Positions 40,842 to 52,087 of a stretch of 64,000 bases of DNA are shown one piece after another. The position numbers and the translations under genes are program-made. The DNA is from Pectinophora gossypiella (taxonomy: Eukaryota > Arthropoda > Insecta > Lepidoptera > Gelechiidae). The notes under the pieces were generated by a model. It was not told where the DNA came from. It ran no database searches and saw only the letters and a program-made list of their open reading frames with translations. The stretch covers positions 501,001-565,000 of the forward strand of contig NC_065425.1 in NCBI RefSeq assembly GCF_024362695.1, read 5' to 3'. Within the stretch, counting starts at the first letter, position 1, and each line of letters begins with the position of its first letter.

Positions 40842-40985
40842 TTCGCAGGCATGTGACCTGTATTGGGCTGGTTTCCCTTCGCGGGTTGTAAGGTCAGTCG
40901 CTTTTGTAAAAAAACCGGACCTGTCAAATCTTCAGGTTAGGTAAGCGGACTCTGTGAAAAACGGGATAATGTCAGGGATATGATG
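40842..40985 (+). mobile_element. SINE-D tail
   Basis: GGCTGGTTTCCCTTCGCGGG, CTGTCAAATCTTCAGGTTAG, AAACGGGATAATGTCAGGG. Confidence 0.72.
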
Positions 40986-41062
40986 TACTTATAAGCTTTA
41001 AGCGCTAAATGGTATGTCTCATACACCGGCCATCTTGACGTCAGGACTGACGATGTTTTTCT

Positions 41063-41208
41063 GCGCGCGGGTTTGAATCTCGGTGCGGTCATATCATAAA
41101 AATACTTAGTGATTTCTAGTTTGGTTAGGACATTACGGTCCGTCCGAAAGTAAGATAATTCGTACTTCGGAAGGCACGTTAAGCCGTTGGTCCCGGTTAC
41201 CGCTTACT
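41063..41208 (+). mobile_element. SINE-A, truncated both ends
   Basis: GGGTTTGAATCTCGGTGCGG (decayed B box), GGTTAGGACATTACGG, core ACTTCGGAAGGCACGTTAAG. Confidence 0.72.
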
Positions 41209-41249
41209 GAAAAACGTGATAAGAGTGACATAACCCAATTTAAGCAAGT

Positions 41250-41342
41250 TCCCCGCAGATGGCATTAACTACTTGACCGGACAAATGGGGAGCGCTGGAG
41301 GCTCTCACCCGGTACACAAATAGGGAGCGCTGGAGGCTCTCA
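41250..41342 (-). mobile_element. Retroposon F fragment with short tandem duplication
   Basis: GCAGATGGCATTAACTACTT then GGGAGCGCTGGAGGCTCTCA twice (41288 and 41325). 41343-41804 holds nothing recognised. Confidence 0.65.
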
Positions 41343-41804
41343 GCGATGGAGGTATGTCTGATTACCTCACTCCAGTTCCACCACCACCCTGTACTCCAGT
41401 TCAGCTCATCCGTCGTATTGACTTAGCATTTCTAATTACGAGTTCGGGGTGTGTCAAAAGTACAATAAAAATGATCTATAAAGGGTGAAAGAACGGTATT
41501 CCCCAGTAAGTAGGTATTATTAAAACGGTCATTGACATCTCTGGTTAACAGCGGGGGATAGACTTACCACGGCGCCCTATACTCTCGTGATTCACGAGTG
41601 TTTTATTGACTTTTAATGAACTTGACACCCACGCTCCGTTTCACGTTAAACATACCCACATATCTAGTCATGTTACCACACCGCCGCCCACACGTAAAAC
41701 AAAAGGCACAAAAAAGGTCTTTTCTGCTAGAAATGCTTCTTCTTCCTTTCTTTTATTTTTTAAACGACTGCAGCGATGCAAAACTGAGGGAATGGCCGCC
41801 ATGT

Positions 41805-41853
41805 ACGGTCACGGGCATTAATATGTATACACTTTGGTACCATGTCACATTAA
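41805..41853. mobile_element. MITE-2 left fragment
   Basis: TACGGTCACGGGCATTAATA and GTACCATGTCACATTAAC. 41854-42448 has no gene; 42255-42320 is a decayed retroposon F piece (GTAGTTAATGCGTTTGC). Confidence 0.68.
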
Positions 41854-42448
41854 CTTATAATAAGTAGCGCGCGCGCGCTCCCTTACTCATCGCCTATAAT
41901 TAGTTCACCATATTTCGTCCTATACTTCTTTCTCCTTCCATGAACCATTTTTAACGTAAACACATTTTTATTGCGATTTGTGTGAACCAAATTTTTTAAT
42001 GATCCCACAGCGCGTAAATATAAGAATTCGTGAAAAAAAAATACGCTTATAAAATATCCGTGATCGGCTAAAAGACCTATCATCATGGTTTATCTTACCT
42101 TTAGGAGATATCATGTTTTTTATATTTTTTTTATTCTTTTATTGTTCTAACTCAGGACGGGAGTTCCTGCTAAGAGTACTTAGGGCGTTCAAAATAGTCG
42201 CGCGACAATTCTTGTCTAGTCGCGGCCGACACAATATCTATGCATATAGGCATCTTGCAGATTTGTCCGGAAAAGTAGTTAATGCGTTTGCGACAAATCT
42301 AAACCGCGTTAAAAAATACTACAGCAACGCCACTAATTTGAAAGCGTCCGTAGATGTACATATTTTACACGAAAAGATAAACTTATAATGTACCTTATTT
42401 TTGTGTGATTTTGTTTTATTTATTACGTGTATAGAACTAATCCTAAAG

Positions 42449-42897
42449 CCTAGGTTACACAGTGCGAGCTAACATGCCAGCTGACCGAGTCAGTTATCGA
42501 GGTGCAGCTACTACGCACGTGTGACCGCATCATACGAGTTACTGTCATGCGCGAGTGGGACAGTTGCTCGCATTTGAGTTACTTCATCATTTTTTGTTTT
42601 TACTCGCTACTTGCCTTCCCCACCACACCATTCGCACGCCGCTCGGTCGTCAACTCGCACGATTTTACGAAATGACAGTAGCTCGTACGCTCGGGCCCAC
42701 GCCGGGTACAGTGTTTCTTGTTTAGGCGACATAATACAAACCAATTATACCAGTACACTGGTATAGTAGCTGCTTTCTGCGACGCCAGCAGTTTGCATAG
42801 TGTGACCGTGCAAGGCGAGTCGAGCTACTGTCATACGAGTACAGAGGTACAGTAGCTGTCTATTGTCACATCAGCTGCTCGCACTGTGTAACCTAAC
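42449..42897. mobile_element. MITE-4, about 450 bp
   Basis: 17-bp perfect inverted ends GGTTACACAGTGCGAGC (42453-42469) and GCTCGCACTGTGTAACC (42877-42893), extending imperfectly outward. The interior repeats CAGTAGCT / AGCTACTG many times in both orientations. No ORF. Confidence 0.78.
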
Positions 42898-43168
42898 CTT
42901 AAGTCAAGCATGCAAGCATATGGAATAATACTTTCTTTTATTTCATTTGCCTCACTTCTCAAATAAACTAATAACTATTCTTGGACGGAATAGTTTTCTT
43001 TATTTGAAACAAGTTTGGTAGAGCACTAAATATCGCGTGTGGGGTATAACAAGTGATGTGCTGTTACCGGGAATTTTCCCACTATGGGAACATTCTCGGC
43101 AGTAAAAAGACGGAAAACTTATGTAAAAAGCGCTTTATTACCTAACCTTTAGGCAGATAAGACTAGAT

Positions 43169-43316
43169 TACGGTCACGAGCATTAATATGTATACACTTT
43201 GGTACTATGTCACATTAACTTTTTTGACAAATTGAAATCTTTAAGTCTCACTAAATGTCAAATATGTTAGTGCGACAGAGTCCTAAAGTGGGTACATTAT
43301 ATTGCTCATGACTATA
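43169..43316. mobile_element. MITE-2 copy, complete, inside MITE-3
   Basis: 148 bp, TACGGTCACGAGCA at the left and TGCTCATGACTATA at the right. Confidence 0.85.
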
Positions 43317-43387
43317 CAAGAAAGAACAATTTGAAAAAAAAAATGCAGCCAGTGTCCTAACTATTAAAGAGTTTCTACAACGGGAAC

Positions 43388-43448
43388 TCCGGCCAAGTAG
43401 TTAATGCCATCTGCGGCAAATCTACAATAAGTCACGTCAAAAAAGAAA
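43388..43448 (+). mobile_element. 61-bp retroposon F insertion with 11-bp target duplication
   Basis: Only the last 50-odd bases of F plus poly-A. ACAACGGGAAC at 43377-43387 and 43449-43459. Confidence 0.88.
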
Positions 43449-43611
43449 ACAACGGGAACATCCCCACTTTGGGAATATTCCCTGGGACGGCACATCACTG
43501 GGTATAACTACTATACTTACATGCAAAGAATAGGAAATATGGCAGACTTGCCAAAGTCTAATAAAAATAGTTAAGTGTTTACATTTCAAATTGGAATTTA
43601 ATATGGATTAT

Positions 43612-43885
43612 TTACACTAATATTATAAATGCAAAAGCAACAGTTTGTCTGTCTGTCAATATTTAAGTTTAAACTAGTTATATTTTAAACTTACTGGCTA
43701 TCCGCCGTGGCCACGTAGTGGCATATTTTTCCTTCCCCTTTTCATTTTCCGGGATAAAAACTATCCTTTGTTTTTCTCTAGGTGTCATACTATTTCCATA
43801 AAAAAAATATCTATATCAGTCCAGCGGTTTAGGTAACAGACAGACAGAGTTATTCTCGCATTCTTAGCAAGAGTAAATGTGTGGA
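43612..43885. repeat. Dispersed repeat, T-like
   Basis: CACTAATATTATAAATGCAA, CAGTTTGTCTGTCTGTC, GGGATAAAAACTATCC and CAGTCCAGCGGTTTAGG, the pattern of a very common lepidopteran-type non-autonomous repeat. 43886-44448 holds nothing recognised. Confidence 0.5.
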
Positions 43886-44448
43886 TTTATATACGAGTAT
43901 CTATACCTACTTATGGGAAAAAAATAATGCGTTTTATATGATCCACATTATTTTAGCACTGATCAATGGTCCACATCATAAACTAAAAATAAATTAATGT
44001 AGGTACTTACATATTTATTACATTCGCTATCCAGAATAACCCCAAATAATCAATGGGCCAATTATTCCGCACTGCAAAGTATCCATAACTCGTTTTTGTA
44101 ACATAACCCTCTTTTTCATTGCGCAGTCTGGCAAATTCGTTGCGTTTCTACCCGACCAATCCTTTTATATAACGTTCCTTCGTTATCGACACTTCACGTC
44201 CTTTCCTGGAGAATGATTTGCGGAAATCATCTTCCCGGATAATGGATGGGTAATGACAGGTTCTGGGTGACGAATTATCGTTTTCACCTTGGAAATTCCG
44301 CTTATCGTCGCCTTGCGGAAAAATCACGTGCGCCATTTTGAAAAATCCTATTCGAAAGTGATTTTGTTAACAAAACCTCGCAGAAGACAAGCTGGTTTAG
44401 TTTTTTTATTCTTCTTTGTCGTTCCCTCACTGCTGTGGGTTGCAACCA

Positions 44449-44610
44449 GTGACGTGTTCCCAATTTGGGAAAGTACTCGGCAGCAAAAAGGCATAAAACT
44501 TATGAAAAAATAGCTTTATTACCTAAACTTTATATCTAGATAAGACTAGAGTACACGAAATAATAATTTGTGTCCTTACTATTAAAGAGTTTTTACACAC
44601 TGATCACGAC
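44449..44610. mobile_element. MITE-3 left part
   Basis: AGTGACGTGTTCCCAATTTG, GGCATAAAACTTATG, GTCCTTACTATTAAAGAG. Confidence 0.62.
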
Positions 44611-44624
44611 CACAGGTTACGGTT

Positions 44625-44935
44625 TTTATTATTACTATTTGTATGTCGTTTCCATATCTCGGGCCTATCGAGTCCCGGACTTTTGGAAGGCGTGTGTGGG
44701 GCCGAAGCCAAGACGTAGAGGCCTCTTAAGACAGTTTAATCTAAATGTGGTGTGACACCAACCGGCGATTATCCCTGTGTACACTATGAAAGTGCACCCA
44801 AAGATAATCCCCGGTTCGTGTAGAACTATTGCAGATTATGGGAACGAAGGGACCTGGGATATTGGGTTAGGGGTTAGTGGATCGGGATACTAGGGCTATG
44901 GGGGACTATGGCGCCTATTATTGCTGTCTGGATTG
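44625..44935 (+). repeat. Repeat S, uninterrupted
   Basis: TTTGTATGTCGTTTCCATAT, GGGGCCGAAGCCAAGACG, GATTATCCCTGTGTACACTA, GGGCTATGGGGGACTATGG. Confidence 0.75.
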
Positions 44936-45062
44936 ATACCATCTCGGCTCTTTAAGACTGGTACCTTTAAGTGATCACGGTCCTAATCCAAGTAATCACT
45001 CATTTGATAAATTGAGTTAAGGGTCGGTCTATCTGTAACAATTTTCTACGGCACACTTATCT

Positions 45063-45301
45063 TCTTCTTCTTCTCTGGTGTCAGGGTTGCTATTGAGCCG
45101 TCAAAGACCCCTGACATGACTCATTTAACGACTACTTATTTGCATCAGTAAGTAGTAACCGGAACCAACGGCTTACCAACGGATCATTGTACTTTCGGAC
45201 AATCGGGTGATCAGCCTGTAATGTCCTAACCAAACTAGGGATAACAAAGTAATTTTTGTGATATTTCCCCACTGGGATTCGAACCCGGGACCTCCGGATC
45301 G
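45063..45301 (-). mobile_element. SINE-A, head partly lost
   Basis: Tail end CTTCTTCTTCTTCTC; ends inside the head at GGGACCTCCGGATCG. 45302-45605 holds nothing recognised. Confidence 0.82.
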
Positions 45302-45605
45302 GTGGCCGTTAAAGCGCACACTCGTAAGAAAAATTCACCGTCAGACAAATAACAACAGGAACGGATCGTTCATATAATTCGGCAGAACAGATCACGAGCG
45401 CCTGGCAACACCCGTCTATAATTTCTCTGAGTAAAATGAGAATAAAGGTTCTACGCTTTCAACCCATTTTAATTATTTATTTCCATTGGTCTCACCAAGG
45501 AAAATGCCAAAACGTCAGGACCACAAAAATTCATTTGACGCTCAATGGTTTCCTGATTCCCATTCCGAAAAGGAGATTATTTGTAATTATAGTCAGTCGC
45601 GGGTG

Positions 45606-45690
45606 TTTTGACGTGACTTATTGTTTTGCCGCATATGGCGTTCACTATTTGGCCGGACAAATGTGGAGCGCTTAGGGCTCTCACCCTGAT
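45606..45690 (-). mobile_element. Retroposon F fragment
   Basis: TTTTGACGTGACTTATTG, TTTGGCCGGACAAATGTGG. Confidence 0.72.
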
Positions 45691-45869
45691 CGATGGGTGT
45701 ATTGATTGCCTAGATATCAGCCCGCGTGAAATTATGATTAGGACTTATGGTATTTTTCGTAAGCAAAATATTGTGTTTCGCACTTAAAATATTCGGTTAT
45801 GTACAGTTGAGTTGTTAGTCGTAAAATTCGATAGTGGAATGTGTAATTTCTAAACACTAAAGATTATTT

Positions 45870-46018
45870 TTATGGGCGATAGGCTCATCCCTTGTCACCA
45901 TAAGGTTCAGCATATCCATCTTAAGACTTCGTATGAACAATAGCTGCAAGATGTCTTCGAGTACTTTTTCTGCCCACCCCATTAGGGATTACTGGCGTGA
46001 GTTTATATTTGTATGTAT
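45870..46018 (+). mobile_element. Repeat J, 5' truncated
   Basis: GGGCGATAGGCTCATCCCTT, CATAAGGTTCAGCATATCCA, GGATTACTGGCGTGAGTTTA. Confidence 0.68.
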
Positions 46019-46365
46019 ATACAGTTATCGTAGCACACATTTTATTATCTAGCTATTGTTTGGCCAAACCCCCCCTCCCCAGAACAGTTGACCTACATAC
46101 ATAAACTCACGCTACGGACAGCGCCATCTAGCGCACATTTTATAAACCATCAGTTCGGTTACGATGTCAAATGTCAATGTCAGAGAAATTTAAAAATGTA
46201 ATTAAGTAACTGGCAGAATTAGTAACGATGACAGAAGCCATAATTCAAAAATCGAATTGTAATGAAGTAACCAAACAGCCTAACAGATGTCGCTAGAAAC
46301 CAACGCCAATAAAATCTGATAGGTACCATCTCAGAGGTACCATGATGGAGTGCACGACAAACTTT

Positions 46366-46467
46366 TTTTTCTTCCTTTCCCCGGCTATACAGGTTGTGAG
46401 AAGCTGTAAAAATTGACGATTGTAAGTGTAACTATGTTACCTATTGAATAAAGATATTTTTGAATAA
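46366..46467 (+). mobile_element. LINE-A 3' terminal fragment
   Basis: CCCCGGCTATACAGGTTGTG to AATAAAGATATTTTTGAATA. 46468-47129 (660 bp) holds nothing recognised apart from a short repeat R piece near 46905. Confidence 0.78.
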
Positions 46468-47129
46468 TTTTTTTATTATATTATTTATTAATTTTATTTT
46501 AGTTGTTTACACAGCTAACCAAAATCTCCCAAATCAATAACCTTTTCTTCAAAAGCTTTTGTCCTATCTGCGTGTTATTCTGTGTGGAAACAACGTAATT
46601 TGAACACGCAATCAAATCAGTCGACGCCATTGATTGTAGTGCTATACGACAATAACAACATTAAGCCAACTTTATTTTTACATTTATGTATGTGTATTTA
46701 GAGTCACGCGTTTTATCCTAATTGGAGTAGAAATAAATTGCTGTTTAGCAATAAGGCCGCCGCTTGTGTTTAACGCCAACTCGATGTGGTCAACGCAATC
46801 TATCGCCAACATCATGATGTAGATAGATGACTTGGATATAGAAAAGAAATCAACATTCTACGACAATGTATTATGGGGTATTATTTAACTGGAATGAGAA
46901 ACTTTCCAATCGGCGTTCCCCAAAAACACGATAGATGGGGTTGTTAAGTTTTTGCTTCGTTTAAACTTCTAATTTTATGGATAACAGCCATACGCATCTT
47001 TGTTTTTGGATATAAATGATGATCCTTTTAATTACACAAAGGCACAATTACAACTTCCACCCATTATAATCTGATCAAAATAAACAGAAGCATAGGTAGC
47101 AACATAATTCTACACATAATGTGAATATA

Positions 47130-47452
47130 ATAGCCTATATACGTCCCACTGCTGGGCACAGGCCTCCCCTCAATCAACCGGAGGGGGTATGGAGCATACT
47201 CCACCACGCTGCTCAAATGCCGGTTGGTGGAGGTGTTTTTACGGCTAGTAGCCGAGACCAACGGCTTAACGTGCCCTCCGAAGCACGGAATCATCTTACT
47301 TTTTTCGGACAATCAGGTGATTCAAGCCTGAAAAGTCCTTACCAAACAAAGGACAGTCTCACAAAGTGATTTCGACAATGTCCCCATCGGGAATCGAACC
47401 TGGACCTCCAGATCGTGAGCCTAACGCTCTAACCACTAGACCACGGAGGCTG
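47130..47452 (-). mobile_element. SINE-B copy, full length
   Basis: Tail end AGCCTATATACGTCCCACTG, core, and head ending CCACGGAGGCTG. No clean target duplication. A CAT microsatellite follows at 47484-47510. Confidence 0.88.
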
Positions 47453-47504
47453 GTATTATTAAACAACAATTATTTTTGTATATTCATCATCATCATCATC
47501 ATCA

Positions 47505-47648
47505 TCATCTGATATTATGCTTCTGCTATTACATTGTATTTTGGAATAATTATGTACCCGTGTAATGAGAAAATGCCTAATTATCACGTTTAAATTGAAC
47601 AACGCCATCTTGTTTTTGACGAACGTAGACTGTAAAGTCCCTTATTGA
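47505..47648 (+). repeat. Repeat R
   Basis: GCTATTACATTGTATTTTGG, TGTACCCGTGTAATGAG, AACAACGCCATCTTG, AAAGTCCCTTATTGACC. Confidence 0.55.
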
Positions 47649-47799
47649 CCGGATACCAGACTATATTTTGAATTTGACAGAAAATAAATTTATAGCTTAT
47701 TTAAAGGTTACTCTGTGTAAAAAAGTTTAGTAAAAATGCCGGATATAATTGTGTTCCTCCATTTTTAAATAACTTGTAATATTTAAAAAATGTGTTAAT

Positions 47800-48086
47800 G
47801 TTGCAGTTTGTTGTCAATAAGGTTAAGTACTATAATGTTAGTGATTATTTAAAAGATATGAATTCATGGGATTAACTGTCTGAGAACTGATATTAGGTAA
47901 TTGTACTGTATAAATATAATAATGTAATGTATATGTAATAATATAATAATGTAATGTATGTGTGGTAATTGTATTGTATTGTGGTATTGTATTGTATTTG
48001 GTATTTGTACTGTATTCATGTGTTATGTCTGATTGTTTAAATGTAGTTCTGTGCAATAAAGTATATTTGATTTGATTTGATTAGGC
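47800..48086 (+). pseudogene. LINE-A relative with a different 3' UTR
   Basis: Codes for the end SDYLKDMNSWD and a stop (GATTATTTAAAAGATATG ... GGGATTAACTG), like LINE-A. It then switches to a UTR ending TAGTTCTGTGCAATAAAGT and TTTGATTTGATTTGATT. The same 3' end occurs inverted at 39318-39500. Confidence 0.7.
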
Positions 48087-48315
48087 AGTTAAATTAGGTA
48101 CTCAATTGTATTATTGAGTAATTCACTGTGCTCCTACTTAGAATTGACTATTAGATATATAAATTCATATTATTAGTAGAGACTCTTTCCTGCAGACAAA
48201 CTATTTTTACAGTTTTGCAGGGCATTGACAAATTGTATTTTTAGTATTAATATTTAATAAATAAATAATTTGTTTTAAGTTTACGCGGCCCTAGACGTTT
48301 TTTAAAAAAAAAAAA

Positions 48316-48440
48316 TTCGACACTGTTGCAAGTGCCATGATCACGGGATGACTGTTGGCACTTGCAACAGTGTCGAAATATCGGGAGTCTCATATCCCCA
48401 TTTAAACGCGGTAAGAACCCGTAATTATGTGCTTTAATTA
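48316..48440. repeat. Repeat P with a perfect 22-bp hairpin
   Basis: The 22 bases at 48316-48337 (TTCGACACTGTTGCAAGTGC...) recur as an exact reverse complement at 48356-48377 around an 18-base loop. Continues to GGAGTCTCATATCCCC and GCGGTAAGAACCCG as in 29693-29826. Confidence 0.85.
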
Positions 48441-48462
48441 AAATAAATTATGTTTTTTTTTT

Positions 48463-48668
48463 TAAAGAACGTCTAGGGCCCTGTGCCAAGGATTTTCTTG
48501 CAGCTTCTTTTACCCGGCTATACAGGTTGTGAGAAGCTGTAGTAGTTTTAGGCGAATGAGACGTTCGTTATGTAAAAAATAATGATTCAAAGTGTAACTA
48601 TGTTACCTATTGAATGAAGATATTTTGGAATTTGAATTTTTGAATATTTTTGAATTTGAATTCGATTT
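48463..48668 (+). mobile_element. LINE-A 3' end
   Basis: AAAGAACGTCTAGGGCCCTG to GAAGATATTTTGGAATTTGA plus a TTTGAA repeat. Followed by repeat V at 48668-48740. 48741-49086 holds nothing recognised. Confidence 0.82.
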
Positions 48669-49086
48669 TCTTCTCCTCAGAACACCGTAGAAGTTTATAT
48701 CCATGATAATTACTTACGTTATTAAATGATTCCGATTCTTAAAAGCATTGCCTTTTCGTTCAATATTATATTTCTTTTCTGTTGAAAATATGAAATTGTA
48801 AGAAGTGTACTCAAAGTTGTGCATTAAAGTTTGAAGAGCATTTTCTAAATAAGTACAAATGCACGAAGATGTAGCTCGGAGATTTTAAATCTCCTGGAAC
48901 TCCGAACAAATTGACTTATGATTTCGCAAGGAACAAAAATTTAAGGAAGAACTTGAAATGGAATTTGATAGCAAGTCTATCTAGACTTGACTTTTATATC
49001 CTTTAATAGGAACTGGTGTAGTTGAGATTCCTACATTCACAAATAAATCATAACGCTTTTATAATATGATGATATATAGGTACCAC

Positions 49087-49280
49087 TAATTTAAGATCCA
49101 CGCTCTTGTAGGTGTAGCATTCTCCATGCTACTTTTTATGGAAAAATGGCAGTGGTTTCCTTCTTGCCTTTGACGCGAGTAGGATTGCGCCCAGAGTAGT
49201 CTATTTCAAAGCCGTACTAGGCTAGAATAGTACTGATAGGTAATGTTACCCTCTGTCAGTATATATAGGTACGTCTTTCA
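49087..49280 (+). repeat. Repeat N
   Basis: TTTAAGATCCACGCTCTTG, GCAGTGGTTTCCTTCTTGCC, GCCCAGAGTAGTCTATTTC. 49281-50149 has no gene; 49772-49822 is a SINE-D scrap (TTACCTAACCTGAAAATTTG). Confidence 0.58.
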
Positions 49281-50149
49281 TTCAATTTTAAATATCAAAC
49301 TATTTAACAGTTTGACGGAGTGTTTTTTTTTGTAAGATCTTGTTTACAAGGAAAACGTTTTTTTAAAGAATTCAATTTTTGACGCTATAGTAAGAGTAGG
49401 CAGGTGCTTTTCTCAGCTTTCCGAACGAGAATTGAAAAAAGATGCTCAGATCATCCCGTTTTCTTTCCTACCGCAACACTCACATATCACACAACTAAAT
49501 AAGTACAAATTGCCAGAGTTCAAACGCCTTCTGGTTCTAATACGCAATCCAATTGCGGCGAGCATTCGAGTTATCAGATTGTGTGTCAGGATAGACATCT
49601 GCTGTGATTAAGAGGAGCGCCCACTGCGCAGCTATATCACGAAGGAGGAAATTAGTTCAACAGACATTTCCAGTTGTAGTTTTTATTATAGTACTGGATT
49701 TGCACCAATAGTGCTAATTCCTGTAGACACCACATTATCCATTACACCACTTATCATTATCCCGGTTATCACAAGGTCTGCTTACCTAACCTGAAAATTT
49801 GACAGGTCCGATTTTTTACACACATCTAATTTTATTTTAAGTTATATCTGTCATTTTTTTATCCGCCGAAAAGGAAGAGAACGGGTACCTAATCGCTAGC
49901 CATAACAAATATGTAACACAAATCAATTTTAGACAGAAATCTAAAACAACGCTCTAAAACACATTGATCAATATCTCGACAGAATTAAATGACAGCACAC
50001 ATCCGACGGGTTGCATACCAGCGAGATACCTATTTGATTCGCCCGGGTTATTCATTCTACACTCATTCATTTTAAAATGAATAGCTCCTTTTCGGCGGTT
50101 AAGAAAATGACAGGTACAACTTAAAATAAAATTAGTTGGTGTGTACTGG

Positions 50150-50350
50150 GATCAGAATCAATGAGTTATTAATTTAACTTAAGTGCAGTTTTCACTAACA
50201 CAGTTGGCTCGACCATTATAGACAGCGATTTGCTTATCACCAATCACGTTGGTCTCACAGCAACCTCGCTGAAGCGTGGGTACTTAGTTCATCTTACGAT
50301 GGATATACCTCTGACTACCCGAATGGTGATAATAGTCGTGAACATAATGT
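50150..50350 (+). mobile_element. SINE-K copy
   Basis: AAGTGCAGTTTTCACTAACA, CAGTTGGCTCGACCATTATA, CGCTGAAGCGTGGGTACTTA, CTCTGACTACCCGAATGG, TAGTCGTGAACATAATG. The best-preserved K body. Confidence 0.6.
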
Positions 50351-50392
50351 TATGTTTTTATTATACATTCGAATTCCAGTACACGCCCTAAC

Positions 50393-50612
50393 TAATGTTT
50401 TCCGAATATTTTCGAATTCATGTTTGCATCATAATCATGTACTCAGTGACGAAGGAGAACATCGTGAGGAAATCCACAATCATGTAAATGACTTATCCTG
50501 TAATGGGCTGGTTTTCCCTTCGCGGGTTGGAAGGTAAGACAGGCAGTCGCTTCGGTGAAAAACTGGACCTGTCAAATTTTCTGGTTAGGTAAGCGGACTT
50601 CGTCAAAAGGGA
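50393..50612 (+). mobile_element. SINE-D, head truncated
   Basis: TTTTCGAATTCATGTTTGCA, GAAGGAGAACATCGTGAGGA, TTTCCCTTCGCGGGTTGG, CTGGTTAGGTAAGCGGAC. 50613-50879 holds nothing recognised. Confidence 0.7.
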
Positions 50613-50879
50613 GATGAGTATGGATTTAGCGGACTTGAAAAGTCCGATCTATCCGCTCTGAATCCAGCCTGATTAAATGAGAAACGAACAGAGCAGTTAT
50701 ATCACAAGAAGCGGGAAATTACGTTGAGTTAACCTTTGACTTTAGAATGGAAAAAAAATACGTTTCTATTCGTAATTATGTTCTCTGAAGGCACCAACCG
50801 TCTGAAGCCGTTTACTGATAGAATGCGAATGAGATTAAATTAGTACCTACCTACAAGCTTAGGACTATATGCCAATGAG

Positions 50880-51100
50880 GGAGTTTCCAATCGACGTTCC
50901 CCAAACACACGATAGATGGCGTTGTTCACTTTTAACATGATAATTACCTATTTTCTCATTGCTGGGTACATAATCTATCATTGGGGTGAGGTACATCCAT
51001 CGCAAGATGAACTAAGTACCCACACTTCACCGAGCTTTCTGTTAGTCCAACGTGATAGGCGGTGAGCCTATAATGCCTATAATGGTCGAGCCAACTATCG
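50880..51100 (-). repeat. Repeat R then SINE-K tail, both inverted
   Basis: 50880-50980: GGCGTTGTTCACTTTTAACA and TTTTCTCATTGCTGGGTACA (R). 50983-51100: GGGGTGAGGTACATCCATCG and CACTTCACCGAGCTTTCTG (K). Confidence 0.5.
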
Positions 51101-51189
51101 TCAATATCGATCGGGAAATCGATATGGTACACTATAATAATAAGTTTGAACTACTGATTAGAAACGTATCATTAAACGTACTTTTACGA

Positions 51190-51410
51190 TGGGTTTTAGG
51201 GTTCCGAACGTCAAAAGGTAAAACGCAACCCTTATAGGATCACTCCGTCTGTCTGTCCGTCTATCTGCGAAGACATTTTTCTCAAAAACGCTTGGACGTA
51301 TAATGTTGAAATTAACAGTAATACTTGTGGTTGTGGTCTCTTGAAGCTGTATAAAAAAAGCTTCTACTTTAATGAAATTCAAACTCATGACCATTTTTAA
51401 CTTAATATTT
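51190..51410 (+). repeat. Repeat W (GGGTTCCG...ACCCTTATAGGATC type)
   Basis: TTTTAGGGTTCCGAACGTCA, AACCCTTATAGGATCACTCC, GTCTGTCTGTCCGTCTATC. A very common arthropod non-coding repeat. The 153-residue minus-strand ORF over it is spurious. Confidence 0.55.
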
Positions 51411-51427
51411 ATATACATAAAAATAAA

Positions 51428-51542
51428 CAGGGTATTAGTGACATCGAAACGAAACTGTGAGGGATGTTTCAGACCATGATTCTGATTTGTAATCAAGTGG
51501 AATTTTCCGTCGCAAAAGTATGGAACGGAAAATAATTTAACA
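51428..51542. mobile_element. MITE-1 left part
   Basis: AGGGTATTAGTGACATCGAA to GAATTTTCCGTCGCAAAAGT; right arm missing. Confidence 0.75.
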
Positions 51543-51638
51543 TCACTATTATTTATATATGTAGATATGTATAATAAGCAACTGTTTGCCTGTTTTGAAC
51601 TTAATTGGATATAACACAAACATCAAACGTATTGTAAA

Positions 51639-51905
51639 TAATAGTTTCCAACTAGTCAAATCAGTTACTTTTTACTAAACGTCGAAACACGAAATGACTT
51701 TGGAAATTGAATGATAAAGCACACTGTGAATTAATACGAAAACGTGGTAAAATATCGGACTTATTATTACGTTTTTCTTTATTAAAAATAAGTTAAATAG
51801 AAAAAATAAAATGTTTTTCGTTAGTTTTAGATTTGTCTATATTTCAATAATCAGAATTTCATAATTTATCATGAACCTAATACACGACCCAAATTATTAT
51901 TGATC
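51639..51905 (+). repeat. Repeat U, extended copy
   Basis: AGTTTCCAACTAGTCAAATC to TCATGAACCTAATACACGAC. It lacks the TGACGTCA palindrome of the other copies. 51906-52087 holds nothing recognised. Confidence 0.62.
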
Positions 51906-52087
51906 TTTTGTACCTTTTACACGTGTGTTCTTAATAATCAATTTAATTGAATTATGGAGATCTTGTGTCGTTGATTATAATCTGTGGTAATTGACAAGAA
52001 GGCGTGTTGATTTAATTAGAGTGGGTTTTGCCTTAAAACCTTATTAAGAATAACAGATAATTATAATTAAAAGTATCATCATCATTA

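Larger units (their letters stand above)
43051..43499. mobile_element. MITE-3 with two nested insertions
   Basis: Inverted ends AGTGATGTGCTGTTACCGGG and CCCTGGGACGGCACATCACT; GGGTATAAC flanks at 43042-43050 and 43500-43508. An 8-9-bp duplication with such ends suggests a hAT-like origin. Interrupted by MITE-2 (43169-43316) and retroposon F (43388-43448). Confidence 0.8.

Noticed and set aside
51158..51619. 153-codon minus-strand ORF
   Set aside because: It runs across repeat W and a MITE-1 arm and has no recognisable domain.
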